From the NCBI GenBank assembly GCA_030535425.1, contig JAUNHQ010000002.1, positions 1 through 64,000 of the forward strand: a stretch of 64,000 nt of DNA. The letters run 5' to 3'. This document shows, one piece after another, positions 36,855 through 45,697 of the stretch. This DNA is from Pseudomonadota bacterium (GTDB taxonomy: Bacteria > Pseudomonadota > Gammaproteobacteria > Burkholderiales > Burkholderiaceae_C). The position numbers were made by a program, and so were the translations under genes. Under the pieces are notes generated by a model that worked only from the letters and a program-made list of their open reading frames with translations, made no database searches and was not told the DNA's origin. Every line of letters begins with the position of its first letter. Positions within the stretch are counted from its first letter, which is position 1.

Positions 36855-37940
36855 GTGGAAAGCAAAATTCTCAGCGGAAGCAAAATTAAAGACACCATCA
36901 AGAACCAGGTAAAGCCCCACCGCATCGCCGTTGCCTATCTCGGAAAGCAGTGGGAAAACTGGATAAACATACATGAGCTAGAGGAAATTATTGTCGCCCC
37001 TATTTTTGGCACCAATCCATACGCCCTCAAAGATTTGATCGAAAAAATTGAAGGCGGCCTGGAAGATGTCCACCTCCTCGAATCCCTGCATGCCAAAATT
37101 TACATCGGCAAGGAATTCGCCCTGATTGGCAGCTGCAACTTGAGCAATAACGCACTCTCAGGAGAAAACCTCGAAGAAGTTGCCTACCTGATTTCGGACA
37201 AACAAGAAATCAATGAGCTGAATCAAAAGTTTAATAAACTGAAAGAATTGGCGCTCGCCACCCACGGAGATCAAAAAGCAAAGATGGAGGCCATAGAAAA
37301 ATTACAACGCATTCACGAGTTCGCCGAAGCATCAGGTCTTGTTAAAGATGAAAGCGAACCCCCCGCTGACATTTCAGAGCAAAGCGAAGCTCCCCAATTT
37401 ACAATAGCATGGTATGAAACCATAGGCCCCACAATGAAAGTCAAGCCCCAATCCCTTCAATCCAAGGGTTTGCAAGAGCAAGACATTGAAGATTACCTTG
37501 ATTTCTCAAACAAAGATGAAATATCCCCTGGCGAATGGATTTTGGCATGGGGCGCAGACTTCTCGGATGAGTCTGAAGCAACAGAAATAGAAGCAGTATC
37601 CTGGTTTCACACCGATGGAACTATAAAAAATTGCATAGAAACTGACAGCCAATACCGTCAATACTGCTACCAACTCACCGAATTCTCTCGCAAAACAAGA
37701 CTGCCGAAAGATTTAAGAGAAAACGCAAGACCCCGACGTCCCCCATTTGAACTCAACGACATAACAACAGATGCCATTAAAGAAATCATTCTTGAAATAT
37801 TCAATGACGAAAAACACCCTCTTCGAAGCATAATCCCAAAAGGAAACAAAACCTGGAGACTTCCCAGCAAAGAGATTGTCGCCAATTTCCACAAAGCTAT
37901 TCAAGAAAAAATTCAGAGAAAAAACACCGCCATCAGATAG
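36855..37940 (+). CDS. Phospholipase-D-type (HKD) nuclease-like protein
   Basis: A 361-residue protein. Residues about 1-125 form one PLD domain with H79 and K81 in LHAKIYIG, then IGSCNLSNNAL and NLEEVAYLI, the arrangement of single-HKD nucleases (Nuc, BfiI, NgoFVII) that dimerise to form one active site. Residues 130-361 are unrecognised and may bind DNA or a partner. The start is GTG at 36855 with AGGA upstream. Sampled GC is about 43-45%, against roughly 65% or more around it, with AGA and ATA codons common, so it was probably acquired. Confidence 0.78.
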   Translation: MESKILSGSKIKDTIKNQVKPHRIAVAYLGKQWENWINIHELEEIIVAPIFGTNPYALKDLIEKIEGGLEDVHLLESLHAKIYIGKEFALIGSCNLSNNALSGENLEEVAYLISDKQEINELNQKFNKLKELALATHGDQKAKMEAIEKLQRIHEFAEASGLVKDESEPPADISEQSEAPQFTIAWYETIGPTMKVKPQSLQSKGLQEQDIEDYLDFSNKDEISPGEWILAWGADFSDESEATEIEAVSWFHTDGTIKNCIETDSQYRQYCYQLTEFSRKTRLPKDLRENARPRRPPFELNDITTDAIKEIILEIFNDEKHPLRSIIPKGNKTWRLPSKEIVANFHKAIQEKIQRKNTAIR

Positions 37941-38033
37941 CAGTCAGACTGAATGGGCACTCAAGAGAAAACGCCTGATTCGCCCCATATCGCAAGCAGT
38001 CCGTTCAGAATCGCTGACGCTTGTGTTTCAAGC

Positions 38034-38106
38034 CGTCCTTCCCGCGAAAGCGGGAATCCAGACCTCTGAAGCGCCTTGCTGGATGGCCGCCTTCGCGGCC
38101 ATGACG
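38034..38106. repeat. REP-like double-hairpin element
   Basis: TTCCCGC-GAAA-GCGGGAA (38039-38056) and ATGGCCGC-CTTC-GCGGCCAT (38083-38102) are two hairpins flanked by ATCCAG and CTGGAT and by CGTC and GACG, so the whole 73-base element is itself an imperfect palindrome. The first hairpin resembles the dRS3-type ATTCCC...GGGAAT repeat of Neisseria and similar elements in other betaproteobacteria. It lies between the PLD gene and rluC, near the right edge of the accessory insertion. Confidence 0.8.
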
Positions 38107-38204
38107 GTTTGAAGCATTAGTGCGGTGGGCGAGACATGCGATCGAGAAAAAGCGCCCATATCGCGCGCCCATTCATCGCTGCCCACTGCGGTTTTGATGG
38201 CTCA

Positions 38205-39260
38205 TCAAGCCGCACGCACAAACCCCGCCAGCTCCGGCGGCAGCTCGGCGTGCAGCGTCACCGCCTGGCCCGTGGCCGGGTGGCTGAACTGCAAGCGCCA
38301 GGCGTGCAAAAACATGCGTTTCAAGCCCTGCTTGTGCAGGGCTTTGTTGTGGGCAAAGTCGCCATATTTGTCATCGCCCGCAATGGGGTGGCCCTGAGCG
38401 GCCAGGTGCACGCGGATCTGGTGGGTGCGGCCGGTTTTGATGGTCACTTCCAGCAGGCTGTGGCCCGGCAGGCGCTGGCGCACCTTGACCAGGGTGATGG
38501 CGCGCATGCCCTCGGGGTCGTCTGCGGTGGTGGTTCTGACGCGGCGCTCGCCCTCGCTGCCGCCGTCACGGCCGCCCTCACCCGCAGACAGCAGGTATTT
38601 GCGCAGCGGCTGGTCAATCACCTTGAGCTTGTCGGGCCACTGGCCTTGCACCAGGGCCAGGTAGGTTTTGCCGGTTTCGCGCTCGCGGAACTGCTCTTGC
38701 AGGTTTTTCAGCGCGCTGCGTTTTTTGGCAATGAGCAAAATGCCGCTGGTTTCGCGGTCGAGCCGGTGCACCAACTCCAGAAAGCGCACCCCGCCAGGCT
38801 GCTGGTACTGCCGGGCGCGGCGCAGTTGCTCGATCACGCCAAAGCTCACGCCCGAGCCGCCGTGCACGGCCACGCCAGCGGGTTTGTCGATGGCGATGAG
38901 GTGCTCGTCTTCCAGCAGCAGGGGAAATTCGCGCGCGGGGGCGGCCGGGCTGTCGGGCGCTTTTTCGGCCACGCGCACGGGCGGCACGCGCACCACGTCG
39001 CCGGTCTGCACGCGGGTGTCGGCGCTGGCGCGGCCCTTGTTCACGCGCACTTCGCCGCTGCGGATGATGCGGTAGACATGGGTTTTGGGCACGCCCTTGA
39101 GGTGCCGCATGAGAAAGTTGTCCAGCCGCTGGCCGGCGCTTTCTTCATGCACGGTGAACCAGCCGACCTCTGCTTTGCCTTCAAGCCCTGGCGGGGGGGG
39201 TTTGGCACCTATAATGCGATTCACTGGCGACTGGCCGTGTGTAAGTGGTTGAATTTGCAA
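38205..39260 (-). CDS. rluC: 23S rRNA pseudouridine synthase RluC
   Basis: Up to 351 residues. It makes pseudouridines in 23S rRNA (positions 955, 2504 and 2580 in E. coli). An N-terminal S4 domain (AGQRLDNFLMRHLKG) precedes the catalytic domain with Asp in LVHRLDRETSGILLIAKK. The true start is unclear: TTG 39260, GTG 39224 and GTG 39152 are in frame, and the conserved part starts near residue 36. A run of eight C (coding strand) at 39193-39200 falls in the doubtful N-terminus. It is divergent from rne, as in E. coli. Confidence 0.93.
   Translation of the reverse strand: MQIQPLTHGQSPVNRIIGAKPPPPGLEGKAEVGWFTVHEESAGQRLDNFLMRHLKGVPKTHVYRIIRSGEVRVNKGRASADTRVQTGDVVRVPPVRVAEKAPDSPAAPAREFPLLLEDEHLIAIDKPAGVAVHGGSGVSFGVIEQLRRARQYQQPGGVRFLELVHRLDRETSGILLIAKKRSALKNLQEQFRERETGKTYLALVQGQWPDKLKVIDQPLRKYLLSAGEGGRDGGSEGERRVRTTTADDPEGMRAITLVKVRQRLPGHSLLEVTIKTGRTHQIRVHLAAQGHPIAGDDKYGDFAHNKALHKQGLKRMFLHAWRLQFSHPATGQAVTLHAELPPELAGFVRAA
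39187..39215 (+). promoter_or_regulatory. Candidate rne promoter
   Basis: A perfect -10 box TATAAT lies at 39210-39215. With a 17-base spacer the -35 position (39187-39192) reads CCTGGC, a poor match. The spacer contains a run of eight G (39193-39200). The box overlaps the presumed 5' end of rluC on the other strand. Confidence 0.4.
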
Positions 39261-39844
39261 TGAAAGTCACTGCCTGAATGAACAGGTAGTCTATGCCACC
39301 CGATCATGGCCGCCAGTGACAAGGTCGATGCCGCGCCTGCACAAGAAAGCGCCCTGCCCCGTTGGATGCGGGCAGCCACGCAAGAAAAGCGCAGGGCCTG
39401 GCCGACGCAATGAAACCCCTACGGAATACCCAAGACCGGCAGGCCGCCCGATGTGGCGGTGCCTGCGGGTCGGATCAAAGCGAGTTTTTTTTGTGCTGAT
39501 GGCAATCATGATGGCTCTAAAGCACTGGCTGCGGCTGGTGTTTTGCTGGCCCAATCCAGCCCCAGCGCCCACCAGGCAAGCGCAAGGAGCTACTTTTCAT
39601 GTAGCAAACTGGGTCTTGCCGGCACTCGCACCCATCCAAGCCAGACCGCCTGAGCGCGGCCGCTGAAAGCACCGTTGCAGCGACCCAAAAAGGCCTGCCC
39701 ACCGCGCGCAGCTTTTTTTTGTCACCCGCACCGGCTGCTTGTCTGCCCTGGCCATTCCCAACCGTTTCACTGCGTCGTCCACGGCATCTTGGGCCTTTCC
39801 CCTGGGAAGGCCGTTGACTGCTTTGATTTGAAGGAATACGCATC
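39261..39844 (+). other. Long rne leader / rluC-rne intergenic region
   Basis: These 584 bases precede rne. A long hairpin at 39434-39471 (arms start GACCGGCAGGC and end GCCTGCGGGTC, about 14 pairs) is followed after 13 bases by T8 (39485-39492). Another T-tract occurs at about 39713-39720. A partial dispersed repeat lies at 39576-39607. The short ORFs here were judged shadows. In E. coli a 361-base rne leader mediates RNase E autoregulation by cleavage of its own mRNA; this region could do the same. Confidence 0.55.
39576..39607. repeat. Partial dispersed repeat in the rne leader
   Basis: GCAAGCGCAAGGAGCTACTT followed by CATGTAGCAAAC corresponds to the right half of the family (CAAGCGCAAGCAGCTA...TAGCAA); the GGCCATTTGCGC half is missing. 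Confidence 0.65.
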
Positions 39845-42751
39845 ATGAAACGGATGCTCATCAACGCCACGCAGGCTGAGGAACGCCGTCTGGCGATCGT
39901 GGACGGACAAAAGCTGCTCGATTACGAAATCGAGATCGAGGGGCGCGAGCAGCGCAAGGGCAACATCTACAAGGCCGTGGTCACGCGCGTGGAGCCGTCG
40001 CTGGAAGCCTGCTTTGTGGACTATGGCGAAGAGCGCCACGGCTTTTTGCCCTTCAAGGAAATCTCCCGCCAGTACTTTGCCGAAGGCGTGCCCGTCAGCC
40101 AGGCGCGCATCAACGACGTCATCAAGGAAGGGCAAGAGCTGCTGGTGCAGGTGGAAAAAGAAGAGCGCGGCAACAAAGGCGCGGCGCTGACCACCTTCAT
40201 CAGCCTGGCCGGGCGTTACGTGGTGCTGATGCCCAACAACCCGCGCGGCGGCGGCGTGTCCCGCCGCATCGAAGGGGACGACCGCGCCGAGCTGAAAGAG
40301 GCCATGGACCAGCTCGAATACCCCAAGGGCATGTCCATCATCGCCCGCACCGCCGGCATTGGCCGCACCGCGCCCGAGCTGCAATGGGACCTGAACTACC
40401 TGCTCAAGCTCTGGGACGCCATTGACGGCGCCGCCAAAGCGGGCAAAGGCGCCTTTCTGATCTATCAGGAAAGCAACCTCGTCATCCGCGCCATCCGCGA
40501 CTACTTCAACAGCGACATTGGCGACATCCTGATCGACACCGACGACATCTACGAACAGGCTCACCAGTTCATGAGCCACGTGATGCCCGAGCACGCCGCC
40601 CGCGTCAAACGCTACCGCGACAACGCGCCGCTGTTCAGCCGCTTTCAGATCGAGCACCAGATCGAAAGCGCCTACAGCCGCACCGTCACCCTGCCTTCTG
40701 GCGGCGCCATCGTCATCGACCACGCCGAAGCCCTGGTGGCCGTGGACGTGAACTCCGCCCGCGCCATCAAAGGCGGCGACATCGAAGAAACCGCCACCCG
40801 CACCAACTTGGAAGCCGCCGACGAAGTGGCCCGCCAGATGCGCCTGCGCGATTTGGGCGGCCTGATCGTCATCGACTTCATCGACATGGAGGAAAGCAAA
40901 AACCGCCGCGAAGTCGAAAACCGCCTGCGCGACGCCCTGCGCCAAGACCGCGCCCGCGTGCAATTTGGCAGCATCAGCAAATTCGGCCTGCTGGAGATGA
41001 GCCGCCAGCGCCTCAAGCCCGCCCTTTCCGAAGGCGCCTCCATCCCCTGCCCGCGTTGCGGCGGCTCGGGCCACGTGCGCGACACCGAAAGCAGCGCCCT
41101 GCAAATCCTGCGCATCATTCAGGAAGAGTCCATGAAGGACAACACCGCCGCCGTGCATGTGCAAGTGCCGGTGGAAGTGGCCAGCTTCCTGCTCAACGAA
41201 AAGCGGCCCGAAATCGCCAAGATCGAGCTCAAGCAGCGCGTCAGCGTCACCTTGGTGCCCAACAAAACGCTGGAAACCCCGCACTACAAGCTTGAGCGCC
41301 TCAAGCACGACGACGCGCGCCTGGACAGCCAGGACAGCAGCTACAAACTGGCCGAAGAATTCGAAGACCCCACCACCGTCACCCGCCGCAGCCAGGAGCC
41401 CACCAACCGCCAGCAGCCCGTCATCAAAGGCGTGCTGCGCGACACCCCCGCCCCTGTGGCCGAAGCCAAGCCCGCCCCCATGGCCCCCCCCGCTCCGGCC
41501 CCGGCCGCCCCCGTGGCAGCCGCCCCTGTGGGCCTGATGGGCTGGCTGAAAAACCTCTTTGGCATGGCCCCGCCCCCTGCCCCCGTTGCAGCCACCGCGC
41601 CCGTGGCCACCCCTGCCACTGGTGACAAGCGCGAACCCCGCTCAGGCCGCGACAGCGACCGCCGCCGCGGCGGCCGTAACGGCAACCGTGGCGAAGGCCG
41701 CAATGGCCAGAGCGCCAGCCATGCCGCAGGCAGCGCCAGCGCCGACAGCAGCCGCGCCCCGCGCGACGGCAGCCGGCGCAACCAGGAGCGCACCGAGCGC
41801 AGCGATGCACGCACCGAGCGCCCCCGCCGCGACACCGCCAGTACCGACAACCTGCCCGCCAGCGACACCGCCGACATGGCCAGCCCCGGCCGCCCCACAC
41901 GCGGCGAGCGTAGCGAGCGCAGTGAACGTGCAGAGCGTGGTGAGCGCAGCGACGGGCGCGGCCGCCGTGGCGACAGCCGCCGCGAGCGTGGCGACACCCC
42001 CGCCCATGACGACACTCAGACGCTGAACACGGCCCAGCAGGCCGCACCCGCCAGCGACCTGCCCGCTGCCACCGACACCGCCAACGGCCACAGCGCCCCC
42101 GAAGGCGAGCGCCGTGAACGCCGCTCGCGTGACCGCTATGGCCGCGACCGCCGTGGCGAACGCCGCGACACCCGTGCCGACCATGACAGCGCCGCCCCCG
42201 AAACCGCCCTGCCCGCCATCGGCTCAGGCGATGCGGTTGACACGCTTGCCAGCCCCGCGGCGCCCCTGGCCGCCCATGACGACGGCAGCGCCCCCCGCTC
42301 GTATTTCGCACGCGGTGCTGCGGACAGCCCGGCCCCGGTCAGCGAGCCCTTGGCCCAGGCCGTCGACGACGCACCTGCGCTGGCAGCCCCGGCCACCCCT
42401 GAGGCCGCCCCCGCGCCAGCAGCCCCTGTGGCCGTGCCTGCCCCTGCGCCCGCGCCGCTGGCTGCTGCCCCTGCGGCCATGCCCCAGGTGCAGCCCTTTA
42501 CCCTGCCCACCGACGAGCTGGCCCGCTTAGCCAGCGCCGCCGGCCTGCAATGGGTCAACTCCGATGCCGGCAAAGTGGCTGCCGTGCAAGCGGCCATCGC
42601 CGCCGAGCCCGCGCCCATCCACGTGCCGCGCGAGCGCCCGCCGCTGATCGTGCTGGACGAAGGCCCGCTGGTGCTGGTGGAAACCCGCCAGGACCTGCGC
42701 TCAAGCACCTTTGCCTTCGAGCAGCAGCCCACGACCCACAGCACGCCATAA
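39845..42751 (+). CDS. rne: Ribonuclease E
   Basis: A 968-residue endoribonuclease, core of the degradosome. Residues about 35-125 hold the S1 RNA-binding domain. The DNase-I-like catalytic part contains D301 ([13 protein letters not shown]) and D344 (VIDFIDMEE). The zinc link is C402/C405 in CPRCGGSG. The region after about 510 is disordered: proline/alanine stretches, the amphipathic [12 protein letters not shown] segment that may bind membrane, and Arg-rich repeats. GAAGGA precedes the ATG. The length matches beta-proteobacterial RNase E. Confidence 0.97.
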   Translation: MKRMLINATQAEERRLAIVDGQKLLDYEIEIEGREQRKGNIYKAVVTRVEPSLEACFVDYGEERHGFLPFKEISRQYFAEGVPVSQARINDVIKEGQELLVQVEKEERGNKGAALTTFISLAGRYVVLMPNNPRGGGVSRRIEGDDRAELKEAMDQLEYPKGMSIIARTAGIGRTAPELQWDLNYLLKLWDAIDGAAKAGKGAFLIYQESNLVIRAIRDYFNSDIGDILIDTDDIYEQAHQFMSHVMPEHAARVKRYRDNAPLFSRFQIEHQIESAYSRTVTLPSGGAIVIDHAEALVAVDVNSARAIKGGDIEETATRTNLEAADEVARQMRLRDLGGLIVIDFIDMEESKNRREVENRLRDALRQDRARVQFGSISKFGLLEMSRQRLKPALSEGASIPCPRCGGSGHVRDTESSALQILRIIQEESMKDNTAAVHVQVPVEVASFLLNEKRPEIAKIELKQRVSVTLVPNKTLETPHYKLERLKHDDARLDSQDSSYKLAEEFEDPTTVTRRSQEPTNRQQPVIKGVLRDTPAPVAEAKPAPMAPPAPAPAAPVAAAPVGLMGWLKNLFGMAPPPAPVAATAPVATPATGDKREPRSGRDSDRRRGGRNGNRGEGRNGQSASHAAGSASADSSRAPRDGSRRNQERTERSDARTERPRRDTASTDNLPASDTADMASPGRPTRGERSERSERAERGERSDGRGRRGDSRRERGDTPAHDDTQTLNTAQQAAPASDLPAATDTANGHSAPEGERRERRSRDRYGRDRRGERRDTRADHDSAAPETALPAIGSGDAVDTLASPAAPLAAHDDGSAPRSYFARGAADSPAPVSEPLAQAVDDAPALAAPATPEAAPAPAAPVAVPAPAPAPLAAAPAAMPQVQPFTLPTDELARLASAAGLQWVNSDAGKVAAVQAAIAAEPAPIHVPRERPPLIVLDEGPLVLVETRQDLRSSTFAFEQQPTTHSTP

Positions 42752-42770
42752 GCCCAGCGGCCAACGGGCC

Positions 42771-42799
42771 GCCCATGCACAGCCAGGCCTTGCATGGGC
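42771..42799. repeat. Hairpin after rne
   Basis: GCCCATGCA (42771-42779) and TGCATGGGC (42791-42799) are perfect inverted repeats with an 11-base loop, 20 bases past the rne stop and 20 before the next start. There is no T-run, so it is not a typical terminator; it may protect the rne 3' end. Confidence 0.6.
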
Positions 42800-42818
42800 A
42801 GCCCGGTGACCGACGCGC

Positions 42819-43289
42819 ATGCTCAGGCTCTTGCTCCATGGCCCCCTGGCCGCCGCCGCCGACATCACGCTGGCGGCGCTCAAGGCGCCCGTGCGCCCCA
42901 AGCCCGGCAGCATCGTCTACTGCGACCTGCTTTTCGGCTACGCCGAGCACTCCGGTGTTTACGTCGGGCGTGGCCGCATCGTTCACCTCAGCCGCCACGG
43001 CAAGATTGAAAAAGTCAGCTTTCGCGACTTCACCCACAACACCACCGCCATCGGTGTCTACGTCTCCAGCCGCAACGGCCAGGCCGTCGGCTCGCGCCAA
43101 GCGGCAAAACGCGCCCTGGCCATGGTCAGCCAAAAGCGCAAATACCACTTCATCCTGGACAACTGCCACCAGTTCAGCGCCGGCTGCCTGAGCGGCCGCT
43201 TCGACAACCCCATCAATTTCCTGTGGATGCTCAAGCGCGAAGCCCGCAGGCAACTGGGCGCCAGCCAATGGCTTTTGTGGAAAAGGTAG
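42819..43289 (+). CDS. LRAT-like (permuted NlpC/P60) protein
   Basis: A 156-residue protein with the pattern of the lecithin:retinol acyltransferase / permuted papain-fold group: H44 in YAEHSGVYVGRGRIVHLS, H56, and a downstream catalytic-type C116 in LDNCHQFSAGC. Bacterial members are cysteine peptidases, amidases or acyltransferases; the substrate is unknown. The first 20 residues are weakly hydrophobic but not a clear signal peptide. It lies 67 bases after rne on the same strand and is followed by a dispersed repeat. Confidence 0.72.
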   Translation: MLRLLLHGPLAAAADITLAALKAPVRPKPGSIVYCDLLFGYAEHSGVYVGRGRIVHLSRHGKIEKVSFRDFTHNTTAIGVYVSSRNGQAVGSRQAAKRALAMVSQKRKYHFILDNCHQFSAGCLSGRFDNPINFLWMLKREARRQLGASQWLLWKR

Positions 43290-43301
43290 ATTTTCCACCC
43301 G

Positions 43302-43359
43302 TTTGCTACTTAATAAATAGCAACCAATGAGACAGGACAAGCGCAAATAGCCTTTTTCA
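43302..43359. repeat. Dispersed intergenic repeat after the LRAT-like gene
   Basis: TTTGCTACTTAATAAATAGC then GACAAGCGCAAATAGCCTTT is a copy in the reverse orientation. The T5 at the plus-strand right end follows GCGCAAATAGCC, so the copy may end the rne/LRAT transcript. Confidence 0.7.
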
Positions 43360-43408
43360 TTCACCCTCTTTCACCCGCCTGAAAGCGTGCCAGGCCCTTG
43401 GCCACACC

Positions 43409-44029
43409 ATGCCCAGCAACGCATCCGAGCTTCATCACCTGCCCCTGCTGCCCCTGGGCACCGTCCTGTTTCCCGGCGGCGTGCTGCCGCTGCGCATCTT
43501 CGAGGTCCGCTACTTCGACATGATCGGCAAATGCCACCAGACCCATGCCCCCTTTGGCGTCGTTGCCCTGCGCCAGGGCAACGAAGTGCGCGTGCCCGGC
43601 GCCCCCGAAGAGCAGTTGCACACCCACGGCACGCTGGCCCGCATCCGCCACCTGCGGCAAGCGCAGCCCGGACTCATCCACATCGAATGCACGGGCACGC
43701 AGCGCTTTCACATACAGCGCCACACCCGCCTCAAGCACGGCCTGTGGGTCGCCGACGTGGCCCTGCTGCCAGACGACCCGCCCATCGCCATCCCGCCCGA
43801 TCTGGCCCACACCGCCAGCACCCTTCGCCATGTGCTGGACAAGCTGCGCCAGCATTCCGGCACCAGCCTGCCCGACACAGCCAGCGAACACTTTGACGAC
43901 TGCGCCTGGGTTTCCAACCGCTGGTGCGAACTGCTGCCCCTGGCCCTGCCGCAAAAGCAACACCTCATGACACTGGACAGCCCCCTGGTGCGCCTGGAAC
44001 TGGTCGCCGACCTGCTGGGGGCTGCTTAA
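43409..44029 (+). CDS. LON peptidase substrate-binding-domain protein
   Basis: A 206-residue protein consisting of the N-terminal (LAN) domain of Lon protease only: LPLLPLGTVLFPGGVLPLRIFEVRYFDMI is spread over the first 50 residues. No ATPase or protease domain follows. Such stand-alone proteins are widespread and their role is unknown. It lies between two dispersed repeats and 67 bases before a methyltransferase gene. Confidence 0.88.
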   Translation: MPSNASELHHLPLLPLGTVLFPGGVLPLRIFEVRYFDMIGKCHQTHAPFGVVALRQGNEVRVPGAPEEQLHTHGTLARIRHLRQAQPGLIHIECTGTQRFHIQRHTRLKHGLWVADVALLPDDPPIAIPPDLAHTASTLRHVLDKLRQHSGTSLPDTASEHFDDCAWVSNRWCELLPLALPQKQHLMTLDSPLVRLELVADLLGAA

Positions 44030-44039
44030 AAAGCAGAAC

Positions 44040-44096
44040 AAAAAAAGCCATTTGCGTGCACCATAAAACAATTATTAGCTTCAATAAAGATAGCAA
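44040..44096. repeat. Dispersed intergenic repeat ending at the methyltransferase start codon
   Basis: AAAAAAAGCCATTTGCGTGC, ATTATTAGCTTC and AAAGATAGCAA form a copy whose last base precedes the ATG at 44097. The ribosome site of the downstream gene must therefore lie inside the repeat. Confidence 0.75.
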
Positions 44097-44672
44097 ATGT
44101 CTTCCTTTACCCACCCCACGCCCGCCTGCCCCCAGCCGCAGCCTTCTGCCTGGGTGCAGCGCTTTGGCGCACTCATCGCCCCGCACACCCGCGTGCTGGA
44201 CGTGGCCTGCGGCCAAGGCCGCCACATGCGCTGGCTTGCCAGCCAGGGCCACACCGTCACCGGCGTTGACCGTGACCCAGCCGCTCTGGCCCAAGCCGCC
44301 GCCTGGGGCCACACGGTGCAAGCCGACATCGAAAACGGCCCCTGGCCCTTCAAAGACCAGCACTTTGGCGCCATCATCGTCACCCACTACCTCTGGCGCC
44401 CGCTGCTGCCGCACATCCTGGCCTGCGTGGCGCCCGCTGGCGTGCTGCTGTACGAAACCTTTGCCCAAGGCAACGAAACCGTGGGCAAGCCCTCGCGGGC
44501 CGATTTCCTGCTGGCCCCTGGCGAATTGCTGCGCACCTGCGCCCAGCCCGGCTGGCGCATCGTGGCCTATGAAGACGGTTTTCTGAGCGGGCCAGACCGC
44601 TTCGTGCAACGCATCGCCGCCGTGCGCCAAGGCCCCCAGCCCACAGGCACCCCGCCACGCTACCCGCTCTAA
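44097..44672 (+). CDS. Class I SAM-dependent methyltransferase
   Basis: A 191-residue small methyltransferase with the SAM loop [20 protein letters not shown] and [11 protein letters not shown]; the substrate is not evident. It resembles the tellurite/thiopurine-type small methyltransferases seen upstream of dapA in Burkholderiales. No Shine-Dalgarno sequence is visible because the start directly follows a repeat. dapA starts 34 bases downstream. Confidence 0.82.
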   Translation: MSSFTHPTPACPQPQPSAWVQRFGALIAPHTRVLDVACGQGRHMRWLASQGHTVTGVDRDPAALAQAAAWGHTVQADIENGPWPFKDQHFGAIIVTHYLWRPLLPHILACVAPAGVLLYETFAQGNETVGKPSRADFLLAPGELLRTCAQPGWRIVAYEDGFLSGPDRFVQRIAAVRQGPQPTGTPPRYPL

Positions 44673-44706
44673 AATGACCGTTTTGCCGCAACTGCACGCA
44701 TCTTCT

Positions 44707-45591
44707 ATGACACCCATCACCGGCAGCATCGTCGCCCTCGTCACCCCCATGCTGGAAGACGGCAGCGTGGACTACCCCACCCTGCGCAAGCTGATCGACT
44801 GGCACATTGCCGAGGGCACCGACTGCATTGGCGTGGTCGGCACCACGGGCGAGTCGCCCACCGTCAACGTGCAAGAGCACCAGGAAATCATCCGCGTGGC
44901 CGTCGAGCAGGCCGCCGGCCGCGTGCCCATCATGGCCGGCTGCGGTGCCAACTCCACCGCCGAAGCCATCGAGCTGGCCCGCTACGCCAAAAAAGTCGGC
45001 GCCGACTGCCAGCTGCAAGTCGTGCCCTACTACAACAAGCCCACGCAAGAAGGCCAGTATCAGCACTTCAAAGCCATTGCCGAAGCCGTGGGCGACCTGC
45101 CCATGGTGCTGTACAACGTGCCCGGCCGCAGCGTGGCCGATATGCAGCACGACACCGTGCTGCGGCTGGCGCAATTGCCCGGCATCGTCGGTATCAAGGA
45201 AGCCACGGGCAACATCGAGCGCGCGCAGTGGCTCATCCGCGACGTGCCCAAGGGCTTTGCCGTGTACTCGGGCGATGACCCCACCGCCGTGGCCCTCATG
45301 CTGTGCGGCGGCCAGGGCAACGTCAGCGTCACTGCCAACGTGGCTCCGCGCCTGATGCACCAGCTGTGCATGGCCGCCATTGCCGGCGACCGGCAAAAAG
45401 CCATGGACATCCAACTCAAGCTCATGCCCGTGCACAAGCAGCTGTTCGTCGAAGCCAACCCCATCCCCGTCAAATGGGCCATGGCCCGCATGGGCCTGAT
45501 CGGCCACGCGCTGCGCCTGCCCATGACGCCGCTGACCAAGACCAACCAAACCGTCGTCGAGCAAGCCCTGCAAAGTGCCGGCCTGCTCTGA
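44707..45591 (+). CDS. dapA: 4-hydroxy-tetrahydrodipicolinate synthase DapA
   Basis: A 294-residue TIM-barrel aldolase that joins pyruvate and aspartate semialdehyde, the first committed step to lysine and meso-diaminopimelate. Schiff-base Lys164 is in VGIKEATG and Tyr136 in VLYNVPGRS; the [11 protein letters not shown] loop is present. The ATG at 44707 gives the usual [15 protein letters not shown] start. A -10-like TAAAAT overlaps the end of the upstream gene. bamC follows, as in many betaproteobacteria. Confidence 0.96.
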   Translation: MTPITGSIVALVTPMLEDGSVDYPTLRKLIDWHIAEGTDCIGVVGTTGESPTVNVQEHQEIIRVAVEQAAGRVPIMAGCGANSTAEAIELARYAKKVGADCQLQVVPYYNKPTQEGQYQHFKAIAEAVGDLPMVLYNVPGRSVADMQHDTVLRLAQLPGIVGIKEATGNIERAQWLIRDVPKGFAVYSGDDPTAVALMLCGGQGNVSVTANVAPRLMHQLCMAAIAGDRQKAMDIQLKLMPVHKQLFVEANPIPVKWAMARMGLIGHALRLPMTPLTKTNQTVVEQALQSAGLL

Positions 45592-45697
45592 CCGCCCAAC
45601 ACCGGGCATCCGCGCACACGCCCGGCAAGCTTTTCCCGGGCGCGGCTTGAAAGACACTGTCCAAGCCGCTGCGCCCTCACCCAAAGGAAACCGCTCC

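Noticed and set aside
35328..38204. Prophage or integrative element at the rluC insertion
   Set aside because: No integrase, transposase, structural phage gene or tRNA target is present, and the edges show at most a weak near-repeat.
39316..39666. A 116-codon open frame in the rne leader
   Set aside because: No plausible ribosome site, Arg/Pro-rich translation, and it overlaps the hairpins and repeat fragment expected of an untranslated leader.
39767..41308. A 513-codon open frame opposite rne
   Set aside because: Antisense shadow of the conserved catalytic half of RNase E; no ribosome site and no recognisable domain.
41600..42200. Repetitive sequence in the 3' half of rne, considered as tandem repeat or CRISPR
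   Set aside because: The repeats encode the Arg/Ser/Glu-rich disordered tail of RNase E in one frame, with no regular spacer structure.
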